The notes: generated from the letters alone by a model not told the origin. A stretch of 33,173 bases of DNA from an uncultured Anaerobiospirillum sp. (GCA_944390115.1 CALXOW010000032.1:1-33173); one strand, 5' to 3'; positions 26,001-32,329 are shown, counted from the stretch's first letter. Numbers and translations are program-made.

Positions 26001-26912
26001 GAAGGAGGCGTCAGCGGCGGTGTGATTGGCGATAAAGTGCACCGCCTGTGGCTTAACCATAAAGCCCATAAAGGCGAGCACGTTAAGGTAATGGGCCTCA
26101 TGGGCATGGTCGCGTACCACCGCCTCATTTAAGAGCTCATCGAGCATGCGCGGCTCACAGCGCTCTTGGTAGAGGTCGCGAAATACCGACTCCGCCCACT
26201 CGCGCACCCACGGCAGCGCCCCCGGACGATTCTTTAAGAATGGTTGGCAGCGGTCAGCGGTATAAGCAAGCTTAAAGCGTACGCCCGACTCGACGTCGCG
26301 CGCGGTCGGAGCCAAATATCCGTTGACGTCATCGGCGCTCAAAGTAGGTTGAGTCTTAGTGTCAAAGGCGACCACGATGCGGTAGTAAGCCTTAGTCGGC
26401 TTGCGCTTAATCGGGGTACCGGTCGGCCCTATCATCTCACCGCCCAAGCAATCGGACACCACCTCCGACGCATCTAAGCCATGGGCGACGCAATAGCGCG
26501 AGATCACCTTAGGATCGTCGACCTTGACGATGCGGGCGCGCGCCCAATTGAGCGGTCCGTACTGATTTTGGTTGATATGGTCAGGCAGATACGGCAGCGG
26601 GAACCAGACGCCATCGTAGAGCTCGAGCGACTGCTTGAGCGCAATGGCGTAAGTGGCGTTGATGGGATCGACCGTGCGCTCATTGATCGGGTCGACATAG
26701 ATCACCTCAGAGGTAATCTTAGGTACGAGGCGCACCAAGGGCTCATTTTGGGCGGCGGCAAAGCGCACAAAGTAGCCCGTTTCAATGGCCTTGATGACAC
26801 TGAGATCATCCTTACACTTGAAGTCCAGCAAAACATCGTAGTCGATAAACTGAACTCCCGAGTTTTGCACCAACTCAATATTGCCGTCTAGCGGCACCAC
26901 TTCAGGATACAT
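23016..26912 (-). CDS. srfB: SrfB-like actin/Hsp70-fold ATPase
   Basis: A 1298-aa protein, first gene of the cluster. I start it at ATG 26912 (GGGAG and GTGGGG upstream); 18 further residues to 26966 are possible but not family-like. The actin/Hsp70/sugar-kinase ATP-binding motifs are present in order: phosphate-1 DIGNARSCG (from D322), phosphate-2 DIGGGTTDL (from D663), and adenosine motif LLTGRCSKLPG (878-888). Other stretches (FDYDNRSARSGRSDAFSWPS, TSPKRYLW) fit the SrfB virulence-factor family as I remember it. A ~320-residue N-terminal region precedes the ATPase, and a coiled-coil-containing C-terminal region (~1080-1200) follows. No signal peptide or membrane helix is seen, so it should be cytoplasmic. 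Likely an ATP-dependent partner of the SrfC GTPase; family function is poorly defined. The stop is followed by a U-rich stretch without a clear hairpin. Confidence 0.87.
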   Translation of the reverse strand: MYPEVVPLDGNIELVQNSGVQFIDYDVLLDFKCKDDLSVIKAIETGYFVRFAAAQNEPLVRLVPKITSEVIYVDPINERTVDPINATYAIALKQSLELYDGVWFPLPYLPDHINQNQYGPLNWARARIVKVDDPKVISRYCVAHGLDASEVVSDCLGGEMIGPTGTPIKRKPTKAYYRIVVAFDTKTQPTLSADDVNGYLAPTARDVESGVRFKLAYTADRCQPFLKNRPGALPWVREWAESVFRDLYQERCEPRMLDELLNEAVVRDHAHEAHYLNVLAFMGFMVKPQAVHFIANHTAADASFSASEYASSKMVNVSLILDIGNARSCGIMVEDHPNATRGDDDFKDTYGLVLRDLNAPERVYSEAFVSRIEFARPNFDYDNRSARSGRSDAFSWPSMVRVGTEASNLASHRHGNEGTSGLTSPKRYLWNVQPLTNDRWVFNNYSYQIASPKLQAALKGQTDRAYLNSVGSYFNTEGKAYFALDADDMVYDNLESCYSNRSTMTFMLIEIFLQAMVQMNSLSQRQQCTSKNTPRRLKAIILTTPPSMPAEERELYRACVYEALGILWKSLGLDLSPAQEFAFGASSDNSLLALPIPEVYLDWNEAEAGQVVYLYNESQKTYQGDCKAFIAGLRRASVGTRIGERLLDGEGMALHSARIASLDIGGGTTDLVIKDYTFRRDVASYEDDIRPLEIYKDGFKIAGDDLVHDIIRECIMTRLSYSLATARVNFKPILQQLVGDGTTGNVRTEMLRSQFTQQILVRIAYKILFHLENLDPYAPSCVVKGSVRDFLLDQEVNPQLAPTIKRMGPYDLPSAEVIAYADNLIKPYVPNFSIMDYRFSFDIAKINRALVEGSRFNICRILTKMAEVLTVYQCDLVLLTGRCSKLPGIYSFFLQRLNIPSSRIIPMHRYRCESWYPFQHDGEFIGDPKTTAAVGALLCYLRLSHDKFPNFRFYSYPAEVTNSAHYVGIIDNSNIISPESVLYRYDSARMVARQNQSSEDDEDSNFVAVGRADEAFKTQLSVELGFRLLDDPTVEATPLFKIEALDNVDEIHSVRKALSLTFRDIDRESVKNFVDELDFELQAEVKAGAESYLDQLENLETVLQGRKNELEQALLSAVTAEADSKIEQPTGLKGLFANKDKLAAERQALISSLYQERYNAAVLTVFNAELDTKRQELEDGLNNYLTDALTRNIATVRARYKAGFEQLLHKLNVDRVQFAVTLKTVNRHSPYPLAFIKRNLPRLKQVETFQLESVVSDDGRDYTPYFKMYLKTISGAHIKYFMDSGSINLSGLNPRQRL

Positions 26913-27370
26913 TACCCCACTCTCCCTCACGCGGCCAAGACCGAAGGCAGAACCTCTGCAAAACAAAGCAGAACACCAAGCAGAAACAAATCCGCGCCAG
27001 CACCCAACAAAAAAGCCAACCGACCCTCAAAGCCATCAGGGCCAGAAAGCGCAGCGGCGCCAGTCCTCACCATGGTACCAGATTAATAAGCCGACGTGTG
27101 CGCCGCGCATCTTGTTTTGCTAACTAGGCAGCACAAAGCCCCACCGTGCCCCGCGACAGGGCACGCCCCGCCACAAGCAAAAACAGGGCACACCAAGAAA
27201 GGAGCGCAAGAGCGAGCGCCCATTAATGCGACCACCTGTGGGCCAAGAACAGCGTGAGTAAAAGACAGCAGCCCTTAGAGAGCCCCAGCACCACTAGCCC
27301 CAACGCAACAAAGCGGCTCGATCTCAGACCCAGCCGCCTATTCAGACCTGCCGCCCAGTGCAACCCCCTA
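26913..27370. other. Upstream region of the srf/tag-like cluster, no gene seen
   Basis: This should hold the promoter for srfB. The minus strand has a weak TATTAA near 27083-27088 without a good -35. A GTGCCC/GGGCAC inverted repeat lies around 27147-27165. I see no coding frame of convincing composition and cannot place the promoter firmly. Confidence 0.4.
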
Positions 27371-27700
27371 CCCACCATGAAGCTTGCACGCCATAGCAGT
27401 TGCTTCTTGCTAAAAAGTGCTACGCCTTACCAGCTCTGAAGACTGAAAGCCGTCTTGCATGGCGCCCAGCACCAGCACCTGACTCGTCATGAAGAATGTC
27501 AGCTGCCGCAGGTGCAGCACTCAGCACAAAGGACAGCCCCTGTCAGTCACAAAGGCTAAAAGCCGTCGTAGTAGCAAAGCTCAGCTCGAGAGCCAGCACC
27601 TTACCCACCATGAAGGCTGAGCGTCGTCACCGGCGCTCAGCTCGAGAGTCAGCGCCTTGCTCACACTGAAGCTTGTACGCAAGACGCTCAATATGGACAA
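27371..27700. repeat. Degenerate ~57-bp tandem repeat
   Basis: About six diverged units begin near 27371, 27431, 27483, 27543, 27603 and 27660. Shared pieces are CCACCATGAAG, AAAGCCGTCGT and GCTCAGCTCGAGAG followed by CAGCACCTT. The best pair is the units at 27543 and 27603. No frame is open across it. Confidence 0.65.
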
Positions 27701-27751
27701 GAGCAAAATGCCCCAAGAGATGCAAGAGTTGCTGGCGCGTGGGACGTGCTC

Positions 27752-28054
27752 TTAGCGGTCGAGATTGACGCTGCGGGTTTTGCGGCCACCGTAGGCGGGC
27801 TTGAGGAGGAAAGCCATGTAAGTGCGGCTCTTTTGCTCCTCGAACGTGTACTCTTTGAGAATGGCGGAGGCCAGCTCGCGCCCCAGCACCACGTTGATGC
27901 CTGCTTCGGTCACGTCATTTAAGACCTTTGGGCCCGACGCGGCGCGAATCTCGTCATAGAATTTGCCTAAGATTAGGATGTCGGAAAAGCGGTGCGCAAA
28001 GACTTCCTTGAGCTCGGTGATAGTCTGCGCACCGGTAGTGCCATGAATCGCCAT
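27752..28054 (-). CDS. Orphan 100-aa protein of unknown function
   Basis: A 100-residue soluble protein with no signal peptide, membrane helix or motif that I recognise. The ATG at 28054 has an excellent AAGGAGG seven bases upstream, which is the best evidence that it is real. The sequence is mixed alpha/beta in appearance and ends in a basic tail (GGRKTRSVNLDR). It sits alone between the repeat-filled spacer and tRNA-Leu. A perfect 15-bp palindrome 50 bases upstream of the start could be an operator. The tRNA terminator upstream isolates it from tRNA transcription. It may be a small regulator or cofactor-binding protein, but there is no evidence for either. Confidence 0.68.
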   Translation of the reverse strand: MAIHGTTGAQTITELKEVFAHRFSDILILGKFYDEIRAASGPKVLNDVTEAGINVVLGRELASAILKEYTFEEQKSRTYMAFLLKPAYGGRKTRSVNLDR

Positions 28055-28104
28055 AATGTGGCCTCCTTATGATGAAACATGGCAGCAAGTGTAGCGAGCG
28101 ATCT

Positions 28105-28119
28105 TGCCAGATTCTGGCA
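28105..28119. promoter_or_regulatory. Perfect 15-bp palindrome, candidate operator
   Basis: TGCCAGATTCTGGCA has 7-bp perfect half-sites around a central T. It lies between the tRNA terminator and the ribosome binding site of the 100-aa gene, where its promoter must be. No T-run follows, so it is not a terminator. Confidence 0.5.
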
Positions 28120-28150
28120 CTCAAAAAATTACATAGATACAACATCAAGG

Positions 28151-28175
28151 CAAAATAAAAAGCGCAGTGCGCTTT
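28151..28175 (-). terminator. Rho-independent terminator of tRNA-Leu
   Basis: AAAGCGCA (28159-28166) pairs perfectly with TGCGCTTT (28168-28175), and the minus-strand transcript continues TTTTATTTTG. It begins ten bases downstream of the CCA end of the tRNA. Confidence 0.9.
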
Positions 28176-28184
28176 CTAATTTTG

Positions 28185-28271
28185 TGGTGCCAAAGATGGG
28201 ACTCGAACCCATACACTATCGCTAGCGGCGGATTTTGAATCCGCTGCGTCTACCAATTCCGCCACTTTGGC
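28185..28271 (-). tRNA. tRNA-Leu (anticodon CAA)
   Basis: An 87-nt tRNA with acceptor stem GCCAAAG pairing with CTTTGGC, D-arm TGGCGGAATTGGTAGACGCA, anticodon stem-loop CGGATTCAAAATCCG giving CAA, a long variable arm (class II tRNA), T-arm GGGTTCGAGTCCC and an encoded CCA end. It reads UUG codons. It has its own consensus promoter and a terminator close behind. No integrase or attachment-site duplication is seen beside it. Confidence 0.97.
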
Positions 28272-28283
28272 TCACGGGTGCGC

Positions 28284-28312
28284 ATTATAGCGGGCGCTCA
28301 CCCACTTGTCTA
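28284..28312 (-). promoter_or_regulatory. Sigma70 promoter of tRNA-Leu
   Basis: On the minus strand, TAGACA (complement of 28307-28312) and TATAAT (complement of 28284-28289) are separated by exactly 17 bp. The GC-rich stretch GCGCACC right after the -10 resembles the discriminator of stringently controlled stable-RNA promoters. Confidence 0.9.
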
Positions 28313-28779
28313 GCCTTGCACGTTAAAAAATCACGCAACCACCACCCCACCATATCAGGCACCAGTCCACCCGGCCTGAGCCTCATAGCCCCAGCTACCA
28401 CCCCAGGCACAAGCTGCACCGCGCGCACGGCTCCCAGGTAAGGAGTAAACGGCACAGAGCTCCCACTAAGAGCGCTCCGCTCTGAGTTCAGGGGTACGCC
28501 TCATAACACGACCCAAGACTGATAGGCACAGCGCTTCGGCGCGCACCAAAGGACACGTCCCCTAAGGACATACGCAGCGAACACCGAGCTTCAGCGCGCA
28601 TCTCAGGCCATGTTCCAAAGGACGCACAGCATAAAGCACTGCGCTCCAGCGTGCCTCTTGCAATGTCGTTAAGAGCGCCCAGCACATAGCGCCCAGGCGC
28701 GCCTCCACAAACGCTTGGCACTGGGGCCGCGCCTCCAGCACGGAGCCCTGGGCGGCGCGATCCCCTAATTGCTATGTCC
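28313..28779. repeat. Spacer with degenerate ~55-bp repeats
   Basis: A 467-bp gap between the tRNA promoter and lptG with no credible gene. Variants of GCGCTTCGGCGCGC recur at 28531, 28586, 28641 and 28689, and a more distant one lies near 28471, a period of about 48-60 bp. The intervening sequence shares CCAAAGGAC in two units. Confidence 0.5.
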
Positions 28780-29853
28780 CTACACCCTGCGATTGAGCAC
28801 CATGATGGCTAGGATGGTAAAGATGACTGATGGGATAAAGACACCGATAATCGGCGGTAGGCCGATGATATAGGTGAAGTTTGGTAACACCTCATTTAGC
28901 AGGTAGAAGGCAAAGCCCACCGCGAGGCCAATCAAGACACGGGTGGCCATCGGCACCGAGCGCAGTGAACCAAAGACGGTGCTGGCGCCTAGAAGCAGCA
29001 TCACCACCATGGAGACCGGCAAGATAAATTTCTTGTACAAATTGGTCTTGTAGCGGTTGGCGTCGATGTTATTGCTCTCGAGGTACGAGATATAGTCGAT
29101 GAGCTCGCTTACCGTGAAGTCGCGGTTGTAGAGGTTAAAGATCTCCATGCGCTCTGGATTTAAGTAGAGATTCCACTGCTGGAGGGTGGAGCGCTCCTGG
29201 GTAATCTTTTGATCACCAAAATGCGTAGTCCTCACATCGAACATATCCCACATATGGCTTTCTTGGTTGTAGATGCCGATGTTGGCGCGATCGGTCTTAC
29301 GCAGTACCGTGCCATCGAAGGTGTAGCGGTTGATATCGTGGAGAGTCTGATCAGTATTGATATGGCCGATGTTGATAAAGTGGGAGCCATCGCGCAGCCA
29401 CAGGCCCCAGCTAATGCGCGAGACGCGGCCGCCGGAACTGGCAAAGCTATACTCACTTTGCGCGTATTGCTGGAGCATCGGCACGACCGTTTGGCCCATC
29501 AGCGCCACTACCAGCACCACTGGCACCACCATCTTGCACGCGCTCAAAATGAGCTGCAGCTTCGACAGACCCGCGCTTTGCATGACCACGAGCTCTGAGT
29601 TTTTACTGAGCATACCCAGGCCAATGACGCAGCCTAGCAGCACCGCGACCGGAAAGAGCTGAACAAAGAGGCCAGGGGTGAGCAGCGCCACGTACCAGAG
29701 CAAGAACATGAAGTCGACGTCGCCATCACCCAAGTGACGCGACTGGTCGATAAAGGTGATGATATCCGAGATCACAGTTAGGCCACCGGCGGCAATCAGA
29801 GTAATGAGCAGTACCGTCTTGCCGATGTATCGATCCAATACGCCAAAGATCAT
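28780..29853 (-). CDS. lptG: LPS export permease LptG
   Basis: One of the two inner-membrane permease subunits of LptB2FG, which extracts lipopolysaccharide and passes it to LptC and the periplasmic bridge. At 357 aa it matches E. coli LptG (360 aa). The layout is standard: three N-terminal membrane helices (~15-35, 55-85, 100-125), a periplasmic beta-jellyroll (~130-265) and three C-terminal helices (~270-355). The block LGMLSKNSELVVMQSAGLS (78-96) is the coupling region that contacts the LptB ATPase. Its ATG overlaps the lptF stop as ATGA, so translation is coupled. It lies last in the pair; downstream is a repeat-rich spacer with no obvious terminator. Confidence 0.96.
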   Translation of the reverse strand: MIFGVLDRYIGKTVLLITLIAAGGLTVISDIITFIDQSRHLGDGDVDFMFLLWYVALLTPGLFVQLFPVAVLLGCVIGLGMLSKNSELVVMQSAGLSKLQLILSACKMVVPVVLVVALMGQTVVPMLQQYAQSEYSFASSGGRVSRISWGLWLRDGSHFINIGHINTDQTLHDINRYTFDGTVLRKTDRANIGIYNQESHMWDMFDVRTTHFGDQKITQERSTLQQWNLYLNPERMEIFNLYNRDFTVSELIDYISYLESNNIDANRYKTNLYKKFILPVSMVVMLLLGASTVFGSLRSVPMATRVLIGLAVGFAFYLLNEVLPNFTYIIGLPPIIGVFIPSVIFTILAIMVLNRRV

Positions 29854-31085
29854 GACTGCACCTCCTGCTCCAACTTAAGCCCAGTTGACGCGTCTGCCCC
29901 TCCAGCCGACGCCCCATGAGAAGCCCCACTGGTTCCTGATGAACCCGAGGAGGAACCTTTTGGACCCTTTGGACCAAATGGCCCCCTTGGCCCACGTGGT
30001 GCGCGCATCTTCTTGAGGTGCGACTTTGGCAGATTGAGCGGAATGGCGACAAAGAGCAAGAAGAAAACCGGTACCACGAGCAAGCCAGGCCACAGCGGCA
30101 AGGTGCTGGTGAGCATGAGATTACGCAGCGAGAGCAAGAACATGTAGTAGGCGGCGTAAATCAAGATCGCAGGCATCAAGCGGGCAAAACGGCCCTGACG
30201 CGGGTTAACCATGGAAAGCGGTACCGCCACCATAGACAAGATCAAGGTTGCGAGAATTGGGCTAATACGCCACTGGGCCTCCACTTGGGCCTCGAGCTCT
30301 GCACTCATAAAGAGCTCTGGGGTGGTCATACGCTCAATCACGCCCTTTTTGCGAGTTTCCTCGGTGATATTGCCCGAGATCGGGGCGCGGAACGAATCAA
30401 AGTGGGCGCGACGATACGTGCCGTCAAGCGGCATTTCATAGCGGCGGCCATCGCTTAAGGTAAGCCAGCGTACGCCATCGGGGTCGAGCACTAAATGACC
30501 TTCGTTAGCGACGGTGATAGAGGCAGCCGGACGCGAGGGATCATGGGAGTTTTCAATGACGTAGATTTGGTGAATATCCTTATTCTCGCTTTGGGTGTCG
30601 ACTTCCTCGACGTAGATATTGTAAGAGCCGAAGTTGACAAAACGGCCGCTATCGATCGGCAAAAACTCAGGGTCGGAGCTAGCTTGTTGCTGCAAGGTGT
30701 AGCGCGCATCAGCGGCGCGATGGGTCAGCTCAAGGCTGACCACGCCCACCAAGATCGCGGCACCTAAGCCCAAGAACAAGGAGACAAACATCACGCGCAC
30801 TGGCGAGTAGCCGATCGCGCGCATCACCACCATTTCCGAGTCCGAGCAAATACGGCCGATCGTGATAATGATGGAGACGTACAGGGTCAGCGGGAAGAGA
30901 TAGGTTAAGAACTCCGGCAGCGAGTAGAGCAAAAAGAGCAGGATGAGGCGCGGCGGCAACTGGCCTAAGGCCGCCTCCGTCATGAGCCGGACGATACTTT
31001 GGCCCACAAAAATCGCCAGCAGGACCAAGAGGACCATCAGCTGCGATTTCAGCAGTTCCTTAAAGATGTATTTATCGATAATCAC
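29850..31085 (-). CDS. lptF: LPS export permease LptF with collagen-like tail
   Basis: Partner permease of LptG. Typical YjgP/YjgQ features are visible: N-terminal DKYIFKELLKSQ, the ATPase-coupling block SDSEMVVMRAIGYS, a periplasmic beta-jellyroll, and IPLSMVNPRQGRFARLMPA leading into the C-terminal helices. I prefer the GTG at 31085 because GGATGA sits seven bases upstream; a GTG at 31091 is the alternative. At ~411 aa it is ~45 residues longer than E. coli LptF. The excess is a cytoplasmic tail after LPKSHLKKM: a basic GPR-GPF-GPK-GPK collagen-like stretch, then Ser/Gly/Ala-rich sequence. It overlaps lptG by four bases. A TATAAT box ~100 bases upstream probably drives both genes. The common neighbour pepA is not present. 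Confidence 0.95.
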   Translation of the reverse strand: MIIDKYIFKELLKSQLMVLLVLLAIFVGQSIVRLMTEAALGQLPPRLILLFLLYSLPEFLTYLFPLTLYVSIIITIGRICSDSEMVVMRAIGYSPVRVMFVSLFLGLGAAILVGVVSLELTHRAADARYTLQQQASSDPEFLPIDSGRFVNFGSYNIYVEEVDTQSENKDIHQIYVIENSHDPSRPAASITVANEGHLVLDPDGVRWLTLSDGRRYEMPLDGTYRRAHFDSFRAPISGNITEETRKKGVIERMTTPELFMSAELEAQVEAQWRISPILATLILSMVAVPLSMVNPRQGRFARLMPAILIYAAYYMFLLSLRNLMLTSTLPLWPGLLVVPVFFLLFVAIPLNLPKSHLKKMRAPRGPRGPFGPKGPKGSSSGSSGTSGASHGASAGGADASTGLKLEQEVQS

Positions 31086-31183
31086 AAGCACGTCATCCGC
31101 TTAGCTGCTGCCCCTACCCAAAGCAGAGACACAACCCAACCAACAAAAAAGCAAAGACCTACCGGCCAAAGCAAGATCGCTCT

Positions 31184-31212
31184 ATTATACGGGGTTTGGC
31201 GCGGCGCGACCA
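31184..31212 (-). promoter_or_regulatory. Candidate promoter for lptFG
   Basis: A perfect TATAAT on the minus strand (complement of 31184-31189) lies ~100 bases upstream of lptF. At 17-bp spacing the -35 is only TGGTCG; a better TTGATG lies at 21-bp spacing. No other promoter is seen upstream of lptF on this strand. Confidence 0.55.
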
Positions 31213-31341
31213 TCAAGCCCGGCCGAACTGTCAGCAAATAGGCCCACGCAAGCCTTAAGCCTAGGCCAAAACAAGAAAAGCAGAAGAGAAACTTCAGGCG
31301 GGAACAAAGTGGGCCGGAAAGTACCAGGCACCCAGAAAAGC

Positions 31342-31368
31342 AAAAAAAAAACGCACGAAAAACGTGCG
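31342..31368 (-). terminator. Minus-strand Rho-independent terminator upstream of lptFG
   Basis: CGCACG (31352-31357) and CGTGCG (31363-31368) form a GC-rich stem with an A5 loop. The minus-strand transcript then runs into ten U residues (31351-31342). It has no T-run on the plus strand. It must end a minus-strand transcript coming from the right, where no minus-strand gene is otherwise obvious. Confidence 0.85.
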
Positions 31369-31384
31369 CCAGATCACAAATTAG

Positions 31385-31426
31385 CGTATACCCTATTGAC
31401 ATCCGTATACGGTAAGTATTTATAAT
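31385..31426 (+). promoter_or_regulatory. Strong plus-strand promoter with GTATAC operator-like sites
   Basis: A perfect TTGACA (31396-31401) and a perfect TATAAT (31421-31426) are present with a long 19-bp spacer; a TTTATA at 17 bp is the alternative -10. Two CGTATAC copies (31385-31391 and 31404-31410) flank the -35, the second inside the 10-bp palindrome CCGTATACGG. Two-site spacing of 19 bp suggests binding of a repressor or activator on one DNA face. Confidence 0.75.
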
Positions 31427-31431
31427 AGAAG

Positions 31432-31697
31432 GCATAGTACCACAAATAGCAACTTCGTCCCACGAGGAGACATTTTATACGAATCCACAAAGATACTATG
31501 CCGACCCTCATTGTGCGAAAAATTACCGAAAAGCTCAAGGGGAAAATGACCAAATTGGTGATTTTCACCACAATGGGGCCCCTTTGAGGGTGCAGGTCAA
31601 GCACCCAGAAGATTCGGACGAAGCTGAAAGCAAGGCCAAAGATCAATCCACGACACCGCTCCACAAACGGTGCCTCTAGGCCAGGGATCAACCACCA
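31432..31697 (+). other. Structured leader RNA region
   Basis: The predicted transcript starts near 31432 with GGCATAGTA, which can pair with TACTATGCC (31494-31502). Further hairpins follow: GGTGA/TCACC (31557-31569), GGGTGC/GCACCC (31588-31606) and CACCG/CGGTG close to 31650. A ~265-nt leader before a 102-aa gene is unusually long. No known riboswitch or leader is recognised. It could also be an independent small RNA, although no plus-strand terminator is seen. Confidence 0.5.
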
Positions 31698-32006
31698 ATA
31701 AAAAACGTTTTATCTGTCTTCTCACTTTTGCTACTTATGGCCCTGCCGCTAAGCGCAAGCTACGCCGCGACCACCACCACAACCACTGAAGCGGTCAGCG
31801 ATCCCTACGCTCCGACCAGCGAGAACATTACCCGCTTGTCTTACGAGGTTGCCAAGCTCCAAGACAGCATCAATCTGCTCAGCCAAAGACAACGGGAGCT
31901 GAAGGCAGAGATCAAGGAGGTCGACGAGAGCAGCGTAGGCTGGTACACGATCTTTTGCGTTTGCTGGATTGGCTTTATGGTGATCATGATGACGCGCATT
32001 CTTTAG
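31698..32006 (+). CDS. Small secreted coiled-coil protein with C-terminal membrane anchor
   Basis: A 102-aa protein if read from the ATA at 31698: a signal peptide (KN, then VLSVFSLLLLMALPLSASYA), a Thr-rich segment, a coiled coil (~45-75, TRLSYEVAKLQDSINLLSQR) and a C-terminal membrane helix (~80-100, WYTIFCVCWIGFMVIMM). No ATG, GTG or TTG lies in frame between the stop at 31677 and the TTG at 31728. A start at TTG 31728 or ATG 31737 would remove the positive end and half of the signal peptide. AGGGA (31683-31687) lies ten bases before the ATA. The start is therefore either a rare ATA codon or a decayed ATG. The strong promoter and structured leader upstream suggest regulated expression. Function unknown; probably a periplasm-facing inner-membrane protein. 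Confidence 0.62.
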   Translation: MKNVLSVFSLLLLMALPLSASYAATTTTTTEAVSDPYAPTSENITRLSYEVAKLQDSINLLSQRQRELKAEIKEVDESSVGWYTIFCVCWIGFMVIMMTRIL

Positions 32007-32329
32007 CACCAGCTGCACCGACTCCACCCGCAGTCACCAAAACAGCGGCTGAAGCCGTGCTAACGGCGTTACCAGCAAAAGGATGCAGCTTGTTGCGGAC
32101 GCTCAAGGGCAGCAACGAAGTAAGCAGTGACGCATGTGCCCTGTGGAGCTGGCCAAGCGCTCAACGGCAGTGGCTAAACTGCAAGGCTTGAGACTGTGCC
32201 TAGCTTCCATGCTGTCCCAAGATCAAACGCAAGCGGCAAAGTGTGAGGTTTTGACAGGTCATCACCTAACATGTGCGATAAAATAAGGCAGGTAACAGCG
32301 TGCAACTATACCTAACAAGGAATTTTGTC
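32007..32329. other. Spacer before the Sel1-repeat gene
   Basis: A second frame (-1 relative to the preceding gene) stays open through the stop at 32004 to TGA at ~32191 and reads APAAPTPPAVTKTAAEAVLT, so it may be a lost C-terminal extension. A TTGACA at 32251-32256 is followed by GATAAAAT at 32277 with a spacer of 20, a weak promoter candidate for the next gene. Nothing else is seen. Confidence 0.4.

Noticed and set aside
6371-26912. A type VI secretion cluster
   Set aside because: Only regulatory-module relatives (TagR, TagS, TagT, PpkA periplasmic part) are present. No sheath, tube, baseplate, TssJLM membrane complex or ClpV gene is seen.
19657-26912. SrfB and SrfC as secreted toxins
   Set aside because: Related Srf proteins have been described as virulence or toxin proteins, but neither protein here has a signal peptide, and both carry intact-looking NTPase motifs beside membrane partners.
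27254-27439. A 61-codon plus-strand frame
   Set aside because: It runs into the degenerate repeat, lacks a ribosome binding site and has repeat-like composition.
28185-28271. tRNA-Leu as integration site of a genomic island
   Set aside because: No integrase and no duplicated tRNA 3' end were found on either side within the window.
31374-31691. A 105-codon minus-strand frame
   Set aside because: It runs across the plus-strand promoter and leader, has no ribosome binding site and its composition is not protein-like; its start falls in hairpin sequence.
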